Assembly (NCBI GenBank): GCA_029935135.1
Contig: JAOZKX010000133.1
Location: 1 to 6,367, forward strand
Direction: 5' to 3'
From: Desulfocapsa sp.
GTDB lineage: Bacteria; Desulfobacterota; Desulfobulbia; Desulfobulbales; Desulfocapsaceae
Length of the DNA stretch: 6,367 bases
A program made the position numbers and the translations under genes. Below the pieces are notes generated by a model that searched no databases, was not told the origin of the DNA, and saw nothing but the letters and a program-made list of their open reading frames with translations. Of this stretch, positions 1-5,990 are shown piece after piece (the first letter of the stretch is position 1; every line of letters starts with the position of its first letter).

Positions 1-439
1 CCTCCATCTCGTTGTAAATCGGGTGATCGGTCCCCGGGATGGTTGGGATGTTGAGTTTGTTGGCAACCCGTTTTGTGTTGATTTTATCGCCAAGATTTTT
101 AACAACTTCCCAGCTGGGACCAATAAAAATAAGGGAGCGGTCGCGAATGGTTGCGCGCCTGGCAAAGCGAAAATCTTCCGAGAAAAAACCATAGCCTGGG
201 TGGATTGCTGTGCAGCGGGTGTGGTCTGCAACGGCAAAGAGATCATTGGGCTCTGTGTAACTGGTAATACGCCAGGCGTTTTGTTCCGGGCCGTCAGTGA
301 TATTCAACTGAACATGCTCAGAGTCTTTGTCCGCTTCTGTGTATACGACTACATACTCAAGATCGAGATCTTTGCAGGCGTTCATGATGCGGATGGCAAT
401 TTCGCCCCTGTTTGCAATAAGGACCTTTCCTTCCAACAT
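1..439 (-). CDS. accC: Biotin carboxylase N-terminal part (AccC-like), truncated by window edge
   Basis: This is the first 146 residues of an ATP-grasp biotin carboxylase, read right to left from an ATG at 439-437 and still open at the window edge. The family carboxylates biotin on its carrier protein using ATP and bicarbonate, the first half-reaction of acetyl-CoA carboxylase in the cytoplasm. The start (MLEGKVLIANRGEIAIRI) aligns without gaps to E. coli AccC (MLDKIVIANRGEIALRI). HPGYGF at about 80-85 and IGPS...GDK, with the ATP-binding lysine at about 119, are also present. An AGAGGA Shine-Dalgarno lies only about 3 nt before the ATG. The stretch between about residues 45 and 75 is unlike classical AccC, so the gene could instead be the biotin carboxylase part of a pyruvate or acyl-CoA carboxylase. 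It is transcribed divergently from lnt. The family is certain; the exact enzyme is not, because the rest lies outside the window. Confidence 0.9.
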   Translation of the reverse strand, partial: MLEGKVLIANRGEIAIRIMNACKDLDLEYVVVYTEADKDSEHVQLNITDGPEQNAWRITSYTEPNDLFAVADHTRCTAIHPGYGFFSEDFRFARRATIRDRSLIFIGPSWEVVKNLGDKINTKRVANKLNIPTIPGTDHPIYNEME

Positions 440-500
440 ATTCCTCTTATAGAAAATCAGGTTACTGTGAAGAGAACCTGAATAAATTTAAAAACAGAGT

Positions 501-518
501 TCGCAATTTCTTTTGCGA
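501..518. promoter_or_regulatory. Perfect inverted repeat TCGCAA-N6-TTGCGA, possible operator
   Basis: Positions 501-506 (TCGCAA) and 513-518 (TTGCGA) form a perfect 6-bp inverted repeat around six unpaired bases, in the gap between the divergent biotin carboxylase and lnt genes. The right arm coincides with the best -35-like hexamer for lnt. The symmetrical left arm presents the same TTGCGA toward the biotin carboxylase gene. This is the geometry of a dimeric repressor site, but I do not recognise a specific regulator for it. Confidence 0.35.
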
Positions 519-541
519 CAATACTCAATTCTGTCTACTAT
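513..541 (+). promoter_or_regulatory. Candidate sigma-70 promoter for the lnt-prfB operon
   Basis: TTGCGA (513-518) and TACTAT (536-541) are separated by exactly 17 bp, the optimal spacing; each matches 4 of 6 consensus bases. A second -10 register, TATAGT (539-544, 5 of 6 matches), overlaps it and would pair with GCGACA (515-520) at 18 bp. Transcription would start about 90 bp before lnt. This is inferred from sequence alone. Confidence 0.4.
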
Positions 542-616
542 AGTCAGATGAAAGGAATTAGAAAAGAGAAAAGGTGTTTTGGAATAATTTGAATTGTTGA
601 TTTCTGCTTCTGGTTC

Positions 617-625
617 TGTGGATAA
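617..625 (-). promoter_or_regulatory. Consensus DnaA box (TTATCCACA)
   Basis: TGTGGATAA on the plus strand is TTATCCACA on the minus strand, a perfect match to the strong DnaA-binding consensus. It lies 14 bp upstream of the lnt start codon, in the presumed leader. I saw no second perfect box nearby. It may be a site for DnaA-dependent regulation or titration, or chance; a single perfect 9-mer is expected roughly once in 20 windows of this size. Confidence 0.4.
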
Positions 626-639
626 CTCGTGATTGAAAA

Positions 640-2208
640 ATGAAAGATATAAAAAATTATATGGGAATTCTGGCTGCTGCAGGAACCGTTTTCCTCCTCT
701 GGCTGGCACTTCCCGGTGGCGGTGAATATCCGCTGCTGCTTGCTGTAGCCTGTGTGCCGTTATTTATTGCTATTGCTCTGGGGACAAGGCGCCAGGCCAT
801 GGGCTTTGGGCTGTTGGCAGGCGTTTCTCATTTTCTTGTCCAGTTGTACTGGATTGTTTTTGTCCTTGGCCAATATGGCGGGCTGCCCCTGTATCTGTCA
901 GTCCCTGCACTATTCCTGCTTTCTTTATATATGGCATGTTATCTAATGGTTTTTTCCTGGCTGGCCAATTTTTCTTTGAAGAATTGTTCTGCAACCCTTT
1001 GTCTGTGGCTCTTGCCATGTATCTGGGTCGGGCTGGACTGGCTGCGCTCATTTTTCGGCAGCGGTTTTCCCTGGATGGATCTTGGCTATGGTTTTGCCTC
1101 CATGCCTCTATGGCTGCAATCTGCGGATGTGTACGGTCACTATGGGCTGACTTTTCTTGTTATTCTAGTCAATACTCTGCTGCTTCTCTGTTTTGTAAAT
1201 AGAAAACAGAAACAGCTCTGCCTGCGACTTGTAATTCCTGTTGTTGCTCTGCTGCTTCTGGTCAGTGTCTACTCCACGCTTCGCTGGCAGCAGATGCTTG
1301 CAGGAGAAGGTGAAAGGGAAACACTGATTATTGGTGTGGTGCAGAGCAATGTGGATCAGGGGCAGAAGTGGAACCCTGAAAGGCAGCAGCAGACAGTTCA
1401 GGATTATATTGGGCAGAGTTCTCAGCTGATGGATAAAGTGGTGCGCCCGGAACTGGTGGTGTGGCCTGAAACGGCCCTTCCTTTTTTTCCTGTACAGCAT
1501 CCGCTTTTACCTGTTATTGAAAATTTTATCAGATCGGAAAAGATCATGCTTCTAACCGGGGCACCCTGGTATGAAAGAACAGGTGAGGGAATAGATGATA
1601 TTGCCTTCTTTAACAGTAGTCACCTGTTCGATGTGACGGGAAAAGTAATTGCTCAAACAGCCAAGACACATCTGGTGCCTTTTGGTGAATATGTACCAAT
1701 GCAGGACCTGCTTCCCTTTATTGCCCCCCTGGTGGAGGCGGTGGGAGATTTTACTCCCGGAAAAATTCAATCTCCTCCTGCTTGTCAGAAGGCCAATATT
1801 GGGGTATTAATTTGCTTCGAATCTATTTTTCCCGATATCTCAAGAAAGTGGGTTCAGGCTGGGGCAAATCTGCTGGTGAATATAACAAATGATGCCTGGT
1901 ATGGATATTCCAGTGCGCCGTATCAGACCTTGGCCATGACCCGTTTACGGGCTGTGGAGACTAGGCGTTCGGTTGTTCGTTCGGCAAACACCGGTTTTTC
2001 TGCCTTTATTGACCCGCTTGGGCGATTGCTGGAGGTGTCGCCGCTGTTTGCAGCGTGGGAGAGTACGGCCGAAGTACAGCTCGTTGAGGAGAAGAGTCTG
2101 TTTGTGCGGGGAGGGTATCTGTTTGCCCCCTTTTGTTTCTTTTTCTCACTCTTTGTTTTTGTCTCTGTTCTGTACGGACGGAAGAATACAAATTATAAAA
2201 AAAGATAG
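640..2208 (+). CDS. lnt: Apolipoprotein N-acyltransferase
   Basis: Lnt is an inner-membrane enzyme that transfers an acyl chain from a phospholipid to the amino group of the N-terminal cysteine of diacylglyceryl-lipoproteins, the last step of lipoprotein maturation. The 522 residues match the family length (512 in E. coli). The first ~215 residues are a series of hydrophobic helices containing GFPWMDLGY at about 143-150. A periplasmic nitrilase-fold domain follows (about 228-480), and a last membrane helix lies at about 494-512. The catalytic triad is visible: Glu277 in VVWPETALP, Lys342 in AKTHLVPFGEYVP and Cys392 in IGVLICFES. NDAWYG at 417-422 and the MTRLRAVETRR stretch also fit. No good ribosome binding site precedes 640, and an in-frame ATG at 661 would still leave the first helix intact, so the start is uncertain. 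The gene is followed after 44 bp by prfB, probably in the same operon. Confidence 0.96.
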   Translation: MKDIKNYMGILAAAGTVFLLWLALPGGGEYPLLLAVACVPLFIAIALGTRRQAMGFGLLAGVSHFLVQLYWIVFVLGQYGGLPLYLSVPALFLLSLYMACYLMVFSWLANFSLKNCSATLCLWLLPCIWVGLDWLRSFFGSGFPWMDLGYGFASMPLWLQSADVYGHYGLTFLVILVNTLLLLCFVNRKQKQLCLRLVIPVVALLLLVSVYSTLRWQQMLAGEGERETLIIGVVQSNVDQGQKWNPERQQQTVQDYIGQSSQLMDKVVRPELVVWPETALPFFPVQHPLLPVIENFIRSEKIMLLTGAPWYERTGEGIDDIAFFNSSHLFDVTGKVIAQTAKTHLVPFGEYVPMQDLLPFIAPLVEAVGDFTPGKIQSPPACQKANIGVLICFESIFPDISRKWVQAGANLLVNITNDAWYGYSSAPYQTLAMTRLRAVETRRSVVRSANTGFSAFIDPLGRLLEVSPLFAAWESTAEVQLVEEKSLFVRGGYLFAPFCFFFSLFVFVSVLYGRKNTNYKKR

Positions 2209-2212
2209 TAAA

Positions 2213-2218
2213 TATAAT
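2213..2218 (+). promoter_or_regulatory. Possible internal -10 element before prfB
   Basis: A perfect TATAAT lies in the A+T-rich 44-bp gap between lnt and prfB. No recognisable -35 hexamer is found 16-18 bp upstream, so a separate prfB promoter is possible but weakly supported. Confidence 0.22.
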
Positions 2219-2252
2219 ACAATAAAAATGATAACTTGTTGGAGTCAATATT

Positions 2253-3363
2253 ATGTCAACTGAAACAGGAGCCGCAGTTTCTAAACAGAAACTGCAGGAT
2301 CTGCAGGGTCGAATGCTGGCTTTGAAGGAGCATCTTTGACCTTGCCAGACGAAAAGATGAATTAGAACGGCTGGAGCAGCAGACACTTATGCCCGGATTC
2401 TGGGATGATGCGGATACTGCCCGCAGAGTGCAGAAAGAGTTAGGGCAGTTGCAGGATGTTATCAAGGGTTGGGAAGGTGACTGGGAGGAGTTGGAGGAGA
2501 ACGCTTTGCTCCTCGAAATGGCGACGGAAGAGGGTGATTCTGATACGGAAAATGAGGTGGCTGCAGCCATCCCTTCCATGGAAGAACAGATTGCTGTGGC
2601 TGAATTGGAATGTATGTTTTCCGGTGAGCATGATGCTGCCAATGTGATCATTTCCATTCATGCGGGTGCCGGTGGAACTGAGGCACAGGACTGGGTGGGG
2701 ATACTTCTTCGCATGTATCTGCGCTGGGCGGAAAGTAAAGAGATGAAAGCGGATATCCTCGATCTGCAGGCCGGAGACGAGGCTGGGACAAAAAGTGTCA
2801 CCTTTATGATTACGGGGCGTTATGCCTATGGCTATATGCGCTCCGAACTCGGCATTCACAGGTTGGTGCGCATTTCGCCGTTTGATGCAAGCGGCCGGCG
2901 GCATACCTCTTTTGCTTCGGTGATGGTTCTGCCCGAGCTTGATGATACCATTGATGTGGATATTGAGGATAAGGATTTACGTGTTGATACTTACCGTGCC
3001 AGCGGTGCGGGAGGGCAGCATGTCAATAAGACAGATTCCGCCATCCGTTTGACCCATATACCGACAGGTGTTGTGGTGCAGTGTCAGAATGAGCGCTCGC
3101 AGCATCGAAATAAAGATATGGCCATGAAAATGCTTGCCTCCCGCCTCTATAAATTGGAAAAAGAGAAACAGGCTGCCCAGCAGGAAGGGCTGCATGGGGA
3201 TAAAAAAGAGATTTCCTGGGGCAGTCAGATCCGCTCCTATGTACTGCAACCCTATAGAATGATAAAAGACCATCGCACAGATGTGGAAAAGGGCAATGTG
3301 GATGCTGTCCTTGATGGTGATCTGGATTTATTTATTAAGGCGTATCTGCTCTGGGCCAAATGA
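2253..3363 (+). CDS. prfB: Peptide chain release factor 2, expressed by programmed +1 frameshift
   Basis: RF2 reads UGA and UAA stop codons in the ribosomal A site and triggers release of the finished peptide. The ATG at 2253 has GGAG 8 nt upstream. The first 28 codons end at an in-frame UGA (2337-2339); skipping T2337 continues reading at GAC and gives a 369-residue product (365 in E. coli). The product shows the stop-codon recognition motif SPF (in VRISPFDASGRRHTSF), the catalytic GGQ (in ASGAGGQHVNKTDSA) and the conserved end GSQIRSYVLQPY...DLDLFIKAYL. The residue at the position of E. coli K-12 Thr246 is Ala, as in most bacteria. UGA as the internal stop makes expression self-limiting: abundant RF2 terminates there, scarce RF2 lets the ribosome shift. 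The ATG at 2389 that a simple ORF call would choose lacks the N-terminal helical domain and is wrong. Confidence 0.97.
2325..2340 (+). promoter_or_regulatory. prfB: RF2 programmed +1 frameshift site
   Basis: The site is an internal Shine-Dalgarno-like AAGGAG (2325-2330), three spacer bases (CAT), then CTT TGA C (2334-2340). This is the same arrangement as in E. coli prfB (AGGGGG, UAU, CUU UGA C): the anti-Shine-Dalgarno pairing sits exactly 3 nt before the slippery CUU, and the stop is UGA followed by C, a weak termination context. The peptidyl-tRNA on CUU slips forward one base to UUU, and reading resumes at GAC. Confidence 0.96.
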
Positions 3364-3382
3364 GAAGGGCTCTGTAAATCAC

Positions 3383-4585
3383 ATGGGAGAGGTTTCAAGC
3401 TGTGCCAAATGTGGGGCCTGCTCCACTGTCTGCCCTGTCTATCGGGTAACCGGTAATGAGGCACATATTGCCCGGGGAAAGCTCCACCTGATAGATGTTC
3501 TGGGGCTTGGAGACAGCAGTGAGTCTTTTATTGATATCTTCTCAGCCTGTCTGCTTTGCGGTGCCTGTTCTGCTGTCTGTTCCCGTCATATTGATATCGG
3601 TCTTGAACTTGTGAAGGCGCGGGCGACTTTTTCTTCCCATGCCGGGCCGCATGGATATGAAAAATATCTGATGCGAAAAGTCCTCGATTCTCCGACTGCA
3701 TTGAAAGGACTGGCGCTGCTTGGACAGGCTGGAGAAAAACTGCTCGCCTCTCGTCTACCCAAAGATTCCGGACTGCGATTACGCCTGGCCCTGTTTGCCG
3801 GTGAGGCTCTTCCGCAAGATGTGAAACAGGAACAGTCTGCACCGGCAGATATGGAGAAACTTGTCTGGTTTCCCGGCTGTACAGCTCAATATCTTTTTCC
3901 CGATACTGGAACTGGCTGTAGGTCATTGATGGCGGAGTATGGCTTTTCCCTTGTTATACCGGATGGTCTTGCCTGTTGTGGTCTTGCCTCCTGGACAGCC
4001 GGTGATACGGATACTGCTCTGAAAAATGGCCGAAACAATATAAGGGCATTGGAAAAGAGTGGGGGAGATATCCTGGTTTCCTGTAGTTCCTGTTTTTCCC
4101 ATTTGCAGAAATATCCCGAGCTTTTTGCAGGAGATGAAAAATGGGCAAAACGGGCACAGCGGATGGCTGCTCGTTTGCAGGATATGAGTGCATTTATAAA
4201 GAGTCTGCCGTCTGCTCATGCCACTGGGGATGGAGAGCGGTTGTGTGTCTTCTATCATGACCCTTGTCATATGCGTTTTGATTTTCCCGGGGTGGATAAG
4301 GGGCGTGAACTGCTGCTGGAGAGTGGCAGAGTAAAAGTCCTGGAATTAGCAGATGGGCCCCGCTGCTGTGGACAGGGAGGGCTTTTCCATGTGGCATATC
4401 CTGATATCTCGGCAACCATTCGTGATCAGCTGGTTAAAGATGTTCTGGCCTTGCAGCCGGATATTGTTACGACCAGCTGTTCCGGTTGTCTTATGCAATG
4501 GAAACAGGGACTTTTGGCAGCAGGGAGTGAGGTCCGGGTGATACATCTAGCCAGCTTGCTGCAGCAGTTGCATTGTACCGCATGA
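3383..4585 (+). CDS. CCG-domain iron-sulfur oxidoreductase subunit (GlcF/LutA/HdrD-like)
   Basis: This 400-residue soluble protein is of the type that passes electrons from a flavoprotein dehydrogenase (glycolate or D-lactate) or acts in heterodisulfide-reductase-like modules. The N-terminus has two [4Fe-4S] motifs: C7-x2-C10-x2-C13-x3-C17-P, and C56-x2-C59-x2-C62-x3-C66, the second followed by Ser rather than Pro. ARGKLHLIDVL between them resembles GlcF. Two cysteine-rich CCG domains follow: C166, CCG at 198-200 and C234/C237; then C295, CCG at 328-330 and C366/C369. All expected cysteines are present. The ATG at 3383 starts just before the first cluster and has AGAAGGG about 13 nt upstream; an upstream in-frame ATG at 3281 lies inside prfB and is not credible. 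The gap to prfB is 19 bp, suggesting co-transcription. No FAD subunit is adjacent, so substrate and partner are unknown; I give no gene symbol. Confidence 0.9.
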   Translation: MGEVSSCAKCGACSTVCPVYRVTGNEAHIARGKLHLIDVLGLGDSSESFIDIFSACLLCGACSAVCSRHIDIGLELVKARATFSSHAGPHGYEKYLMRKVLDSPTALKGLALLGQAGEKLLASRLPKDSGLRLRLALFAGEALPQDVKQEQSAPADMEKLVWFPGCTAQYLFPDTGTGCRSLMAEYGFSLVIPDGLACCGLASWTAGDTDTALKNGRNNIRALEKSGGDILVSCSSCFSHLQKYPELFAGDEKWAKRAQRMAARLQDMSAFIKSLPSAHATGDGERLCVFYHDPCHMRFDFPGVDKGRELLLESGRVKVLELADGPRCCGQGGLFHVAYPDISATIRDQLVKDVLALQPDIVTTSCSGCLMQWKQGLLAAGSEVRVIHLASLLQQLHCTA

Positions 4586-4643
4586 AAACATTCTGCAGTG
4601 ATTCTTCCTTGCAGGGAGTGCTCAGGCTGTGTAATAAAAGAAA

Positions 4644-4668
4644 ACCTGATGAGTATCAAAACTCAGGT
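4644..4668. repeat. Hairpin ACCTGA/TCAGGT
   Basis: A perfect 6-bp inverted repeat (4644-4649 with 4663-4668) has a 13-base loop. The alternative inner pairing TGAGT (4650-4654) with ACTCA (4661-4665) has a 6-base loop. No T tract follows, so it does not look like an intrinsic terminator. Confidence 0.45.
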
Positions 4669-4671
4669 AAC

Positions 4672-4744
4672 TGCAAAATGGAACTGTAGGAGCACCCAAG
4701 GGGCATAGCAACTCGCCCCTGCGCGCGATTTTCCGGATTTTGCA
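4672..4744. repeat. Long hairpin with stem TGCAAAAT/ATTTTGCA and G+C-rich tip
   Basis: TGCAAAAT (4672-4679) is perfectly inverted at 4737-4744. The stem continues as GGAA (4680-4683) with TTCC (4731-4734) after a two-base GG bulge, giving 12 base pairs. The tip is a second helix, AGGGGC (4699-4704) with GCCCCT (4715-4720), closing a 10-base loop. The unpaired arms between the helices contain GCGCGCG (4721-4727) on the right. This is the strongest secondary structure in the window outside genes. Confidence 0.55.
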
Positions 4745-4756
4745 ATATGTTTATTC

Positions 4757-4772
4757 GCTCGTAGCGTCGAGC
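4757..4772. repeat. Hairpin GCTCG/CGAGC
   Basis: A 5-bp G+C-rich inverted repeat (4757-4761 with 4768-4772) closes a 6-base loop. It sits at the tip of a longer imperfect palindrome whose outer arms are TTGCA (4740-4744) and TGCAA (4783-4787). The left outer arm is shared with the preceding hairpin. Confidence 0.45.
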
Positions 4773-4857
4773 TATAACAATATGCAACAAAGCTGAGCTT
4801 GAGTGCTAAGCAAAAAAGAAAAAGAATAGATTTTGTACTATTACTGGAAAGCAAACC

Positions 4858-5952
4858 ATGGCATATACACCGGTTGTAGGAAGTTCCATTCGGAAGCAGT
4901 TGGAGGCAAGGGAAGAGGAAATCCTCTCTCCCCATGCTGCGTTAAATAAAGACTCCCGGGGACGACGGCTTCCGGAAGAGGATGATGGCTGCGATATCCG
5001 TATGCCCTTTGCAAGAGACAGGGATCGGATTACCCATTCCAAAACATTTCGTCGCTTGAAACATAAGACACAAGTCTTTCTGGCGCCAACAGGTGATCAT
5101 TATCGAACGCGCCTGACCCATGTTCTTGAAGTCTCGCAGATTGCCAGAACCATGAGTGCGGCCCTCTGTCTAAATAGCTCGTTGACCGAAGCCATTGCCC
5201 TGGGGCATGATCTTGGCCACACACCTTTTGGCCACGCGGGAGAAGCAACATTGAATGAGTTGCATCCTGGTGGTTTCAGGCATTATGTACACAGTCTGCG
5301 AGTTGTGGATTTCCTGGAAAATCGGGGGCGGGGGTTGAATCTGACTTTTGAGGTTCGCAACGGGATTATAAAACATTCCAAAGGAAGAAATGATATTTTT
5401 CCGGAAGGTGAGTCGGAGCTTCCTGTGACCCTTGAAGGGCAAGTGGTTCGAGTGGCGGATATCATTGCCTATGTAAATCATGATATGGATGATGCTCTGC
5501 GTGCTGGAATTTTAAAGGAAAATGATCTACCCGCAGATATTCGGGCGGTGGTGGGGGAGAGGCATTCCAAACGAACCGGTGCCATGGTACGGGATTTGAT
5601 TGTAGAGACTCTTTCCGCGCAGGACGGCAGGCTGCATGTGAGTAAGAAAATGCTCAGGGCAATTACCGATCTGAGAAAGTTTCTCTATGAAAATGTGTAT
5701 CGCTATTATCAGGTACACAATGAGTTTGAAAAGGCACAGCGCATTATCCGGGATCTGTACAGTTATTTTATGGAGAATGGCCTGGGGCATTTTGCCGGCA
5801 GTGGCTGGGAGTCTGATGGATGGGATTCGCGGCAGAACGAAAAGGCTGCCCATCGACTAGTGTGTGATTTTATTGCCGGTATGACAGATCGTTATGCCAT
5901 GCGTATTTATGAGCAGGTTTTTCTGCCCAAACCATGGAATGCACAAATTTAA
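4858..5952 (+). CDS. dgt: Deoxyguanosinetriphosphate triphosphohydrolase-like protein (HD family)
   Basis: This cytoplasmic metal-dependent HD-superfamily enzyme hydrolyses dNTPs (classically dGTP) to the deoxynucleoside and triphosphate, which controls dNTP pools. The 364 residues fit the short dGTPase-like type, not the ~505-residue E. coli Dgt. The N-terminal signature DRDRITHSKTFRRLKHKTQVF (split here as RDRITHSK at about 55-62 and FRRLKHKTQVF at 64-74) is typical. The metal ligands are visible: His88 in RTRLTHVLEV, His117-Asp118 in GHDLGHTPFGHAGE, and Asp201 in VADIIAYVNHDMDD. His121 and His126 are the extra active-site histidines. A moderate GGAAAG lies 6 nt before the ATG. The gene follows the folded 272-bp gap and precedes valS by 38 bp, with which it is probably co-transcribed. 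True substrate specificity (dGTP or broad dNTP) cannot be told from sequence. Confidence 0.94.
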   Translation: MAYTPVVGSSIRKQLEAREEEILSPHAALNKDSRGRRLPEEDDGCDIRMPFARDRDRITHSKTFRRLKHKTQVFLAPTGDHYRTRLTHVLEVSQIARTMSAALCLNSSLTEAIALGHDLGHTPFGHAGEATLNELHPGGFRHYVHSLRVVDFLENRGRGLNLTFEVRNGIIKHSKGRNDIFPEGESELPVTLEGQVVRVADIIAYVNHDMDDALRAGILKENDLPADIRAVVGERHSKRTGAMVRDLIVETLSAQDGRLHVSKKMLRAITDLRKFLYENVYRYYQVHNEFEKAQRIIRDLYSYFMENGLGHFAGSGWESDGWDSRQNEKAAHRLVCDFIAGMTDRYAMRIYEQVFLPKPWNAQI

Positions 5953-5990
5953 TATATTACTAATTGAAGAGAGTACATACACAGTAAGTT

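Larger units (their letters stand above)
4617..4807 (+). repeat. Nested inverted-repeat element in the Fe-S gene/dgt gap, possible structured RNA or MITE/REP-like repeat
   Basis: The 272-bp gap 4586-4857 has no credible gene. Its ends at 4617-4628 (AGTGCTCAGGCT) and 4796-4807 (AGCTTGAGTGCT) can pair over 12 positions, three as G-U. They enclose three further hairpins (4644-4668, 4672-4744, 4757-4772), a branched fold. The G-U pairs occur only in plus-strand RNA; the minus-strand transcript would have A/C mismatches there, which hints that plus-strand RNA is the functional form. No U tract follows, so it is not a simple terminator. It could be a dispersed repeat (MITE- or REP-type), a 5' leader of dgt, or a small RNA. 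I do not recognise the family. The inverted repeats are directly visible; the joint fold is inferred. Confidence 0.45.

Noticed and set aside
338..346. TGTGTATAC as a second DnaA box
   Set aside because: It has a mismatch to the consensus and lies inside the biotin carboxylase coding sequence; it does not strengthen the case for a DnaA cluster.
23..481. Plus-strand 152-codon open frame
   Set aside because: It is the antisense shadow of the biotin carboxylase gene, whose conserved motifs are unambiguous on the minus strand.
2389..3363. RF2 starting at ATG 2389 as a complete gene
   Set aside because: It would lack the first 45 residues. The frameshift site and the 28-codon leader upstream explain the true start at 2253.
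3281..3382. N-terminal extension of the iron-sulfur protein from ATG 3281
   Set aside because: The extension lies wholly in the out-of-frame 3' end of prfB and adds no family-like sequence; ATG 3383 starts right before the first cysteine motif.
4593..4614. CTGCA (4593-4597) / TGCAG (4610-4614) inverted repeat just after the iron-sulfur gene, as a terminator
   Set aside because: Only 5 bp with a 12-base loop and no T tract on either strand; too weak to call.
4836..4841. TACTAT as a -10 element for dgt
   Set aside because: No -35-like hexamer lies 16-18 bp upstream (the stretch is poly-A/G), so a dgt promoter here is unsupported despite the match to the lnt -10 hexamer.
4663..4935. Minus-strand 90-codon open frame across the intergenic hairpins and the start of dgt
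   Set aside because: It overlaps the dgt N-terminus antisense, spans the palindromes and has no recognisable domain. Its composition is that expected of a frame read through a repeat.
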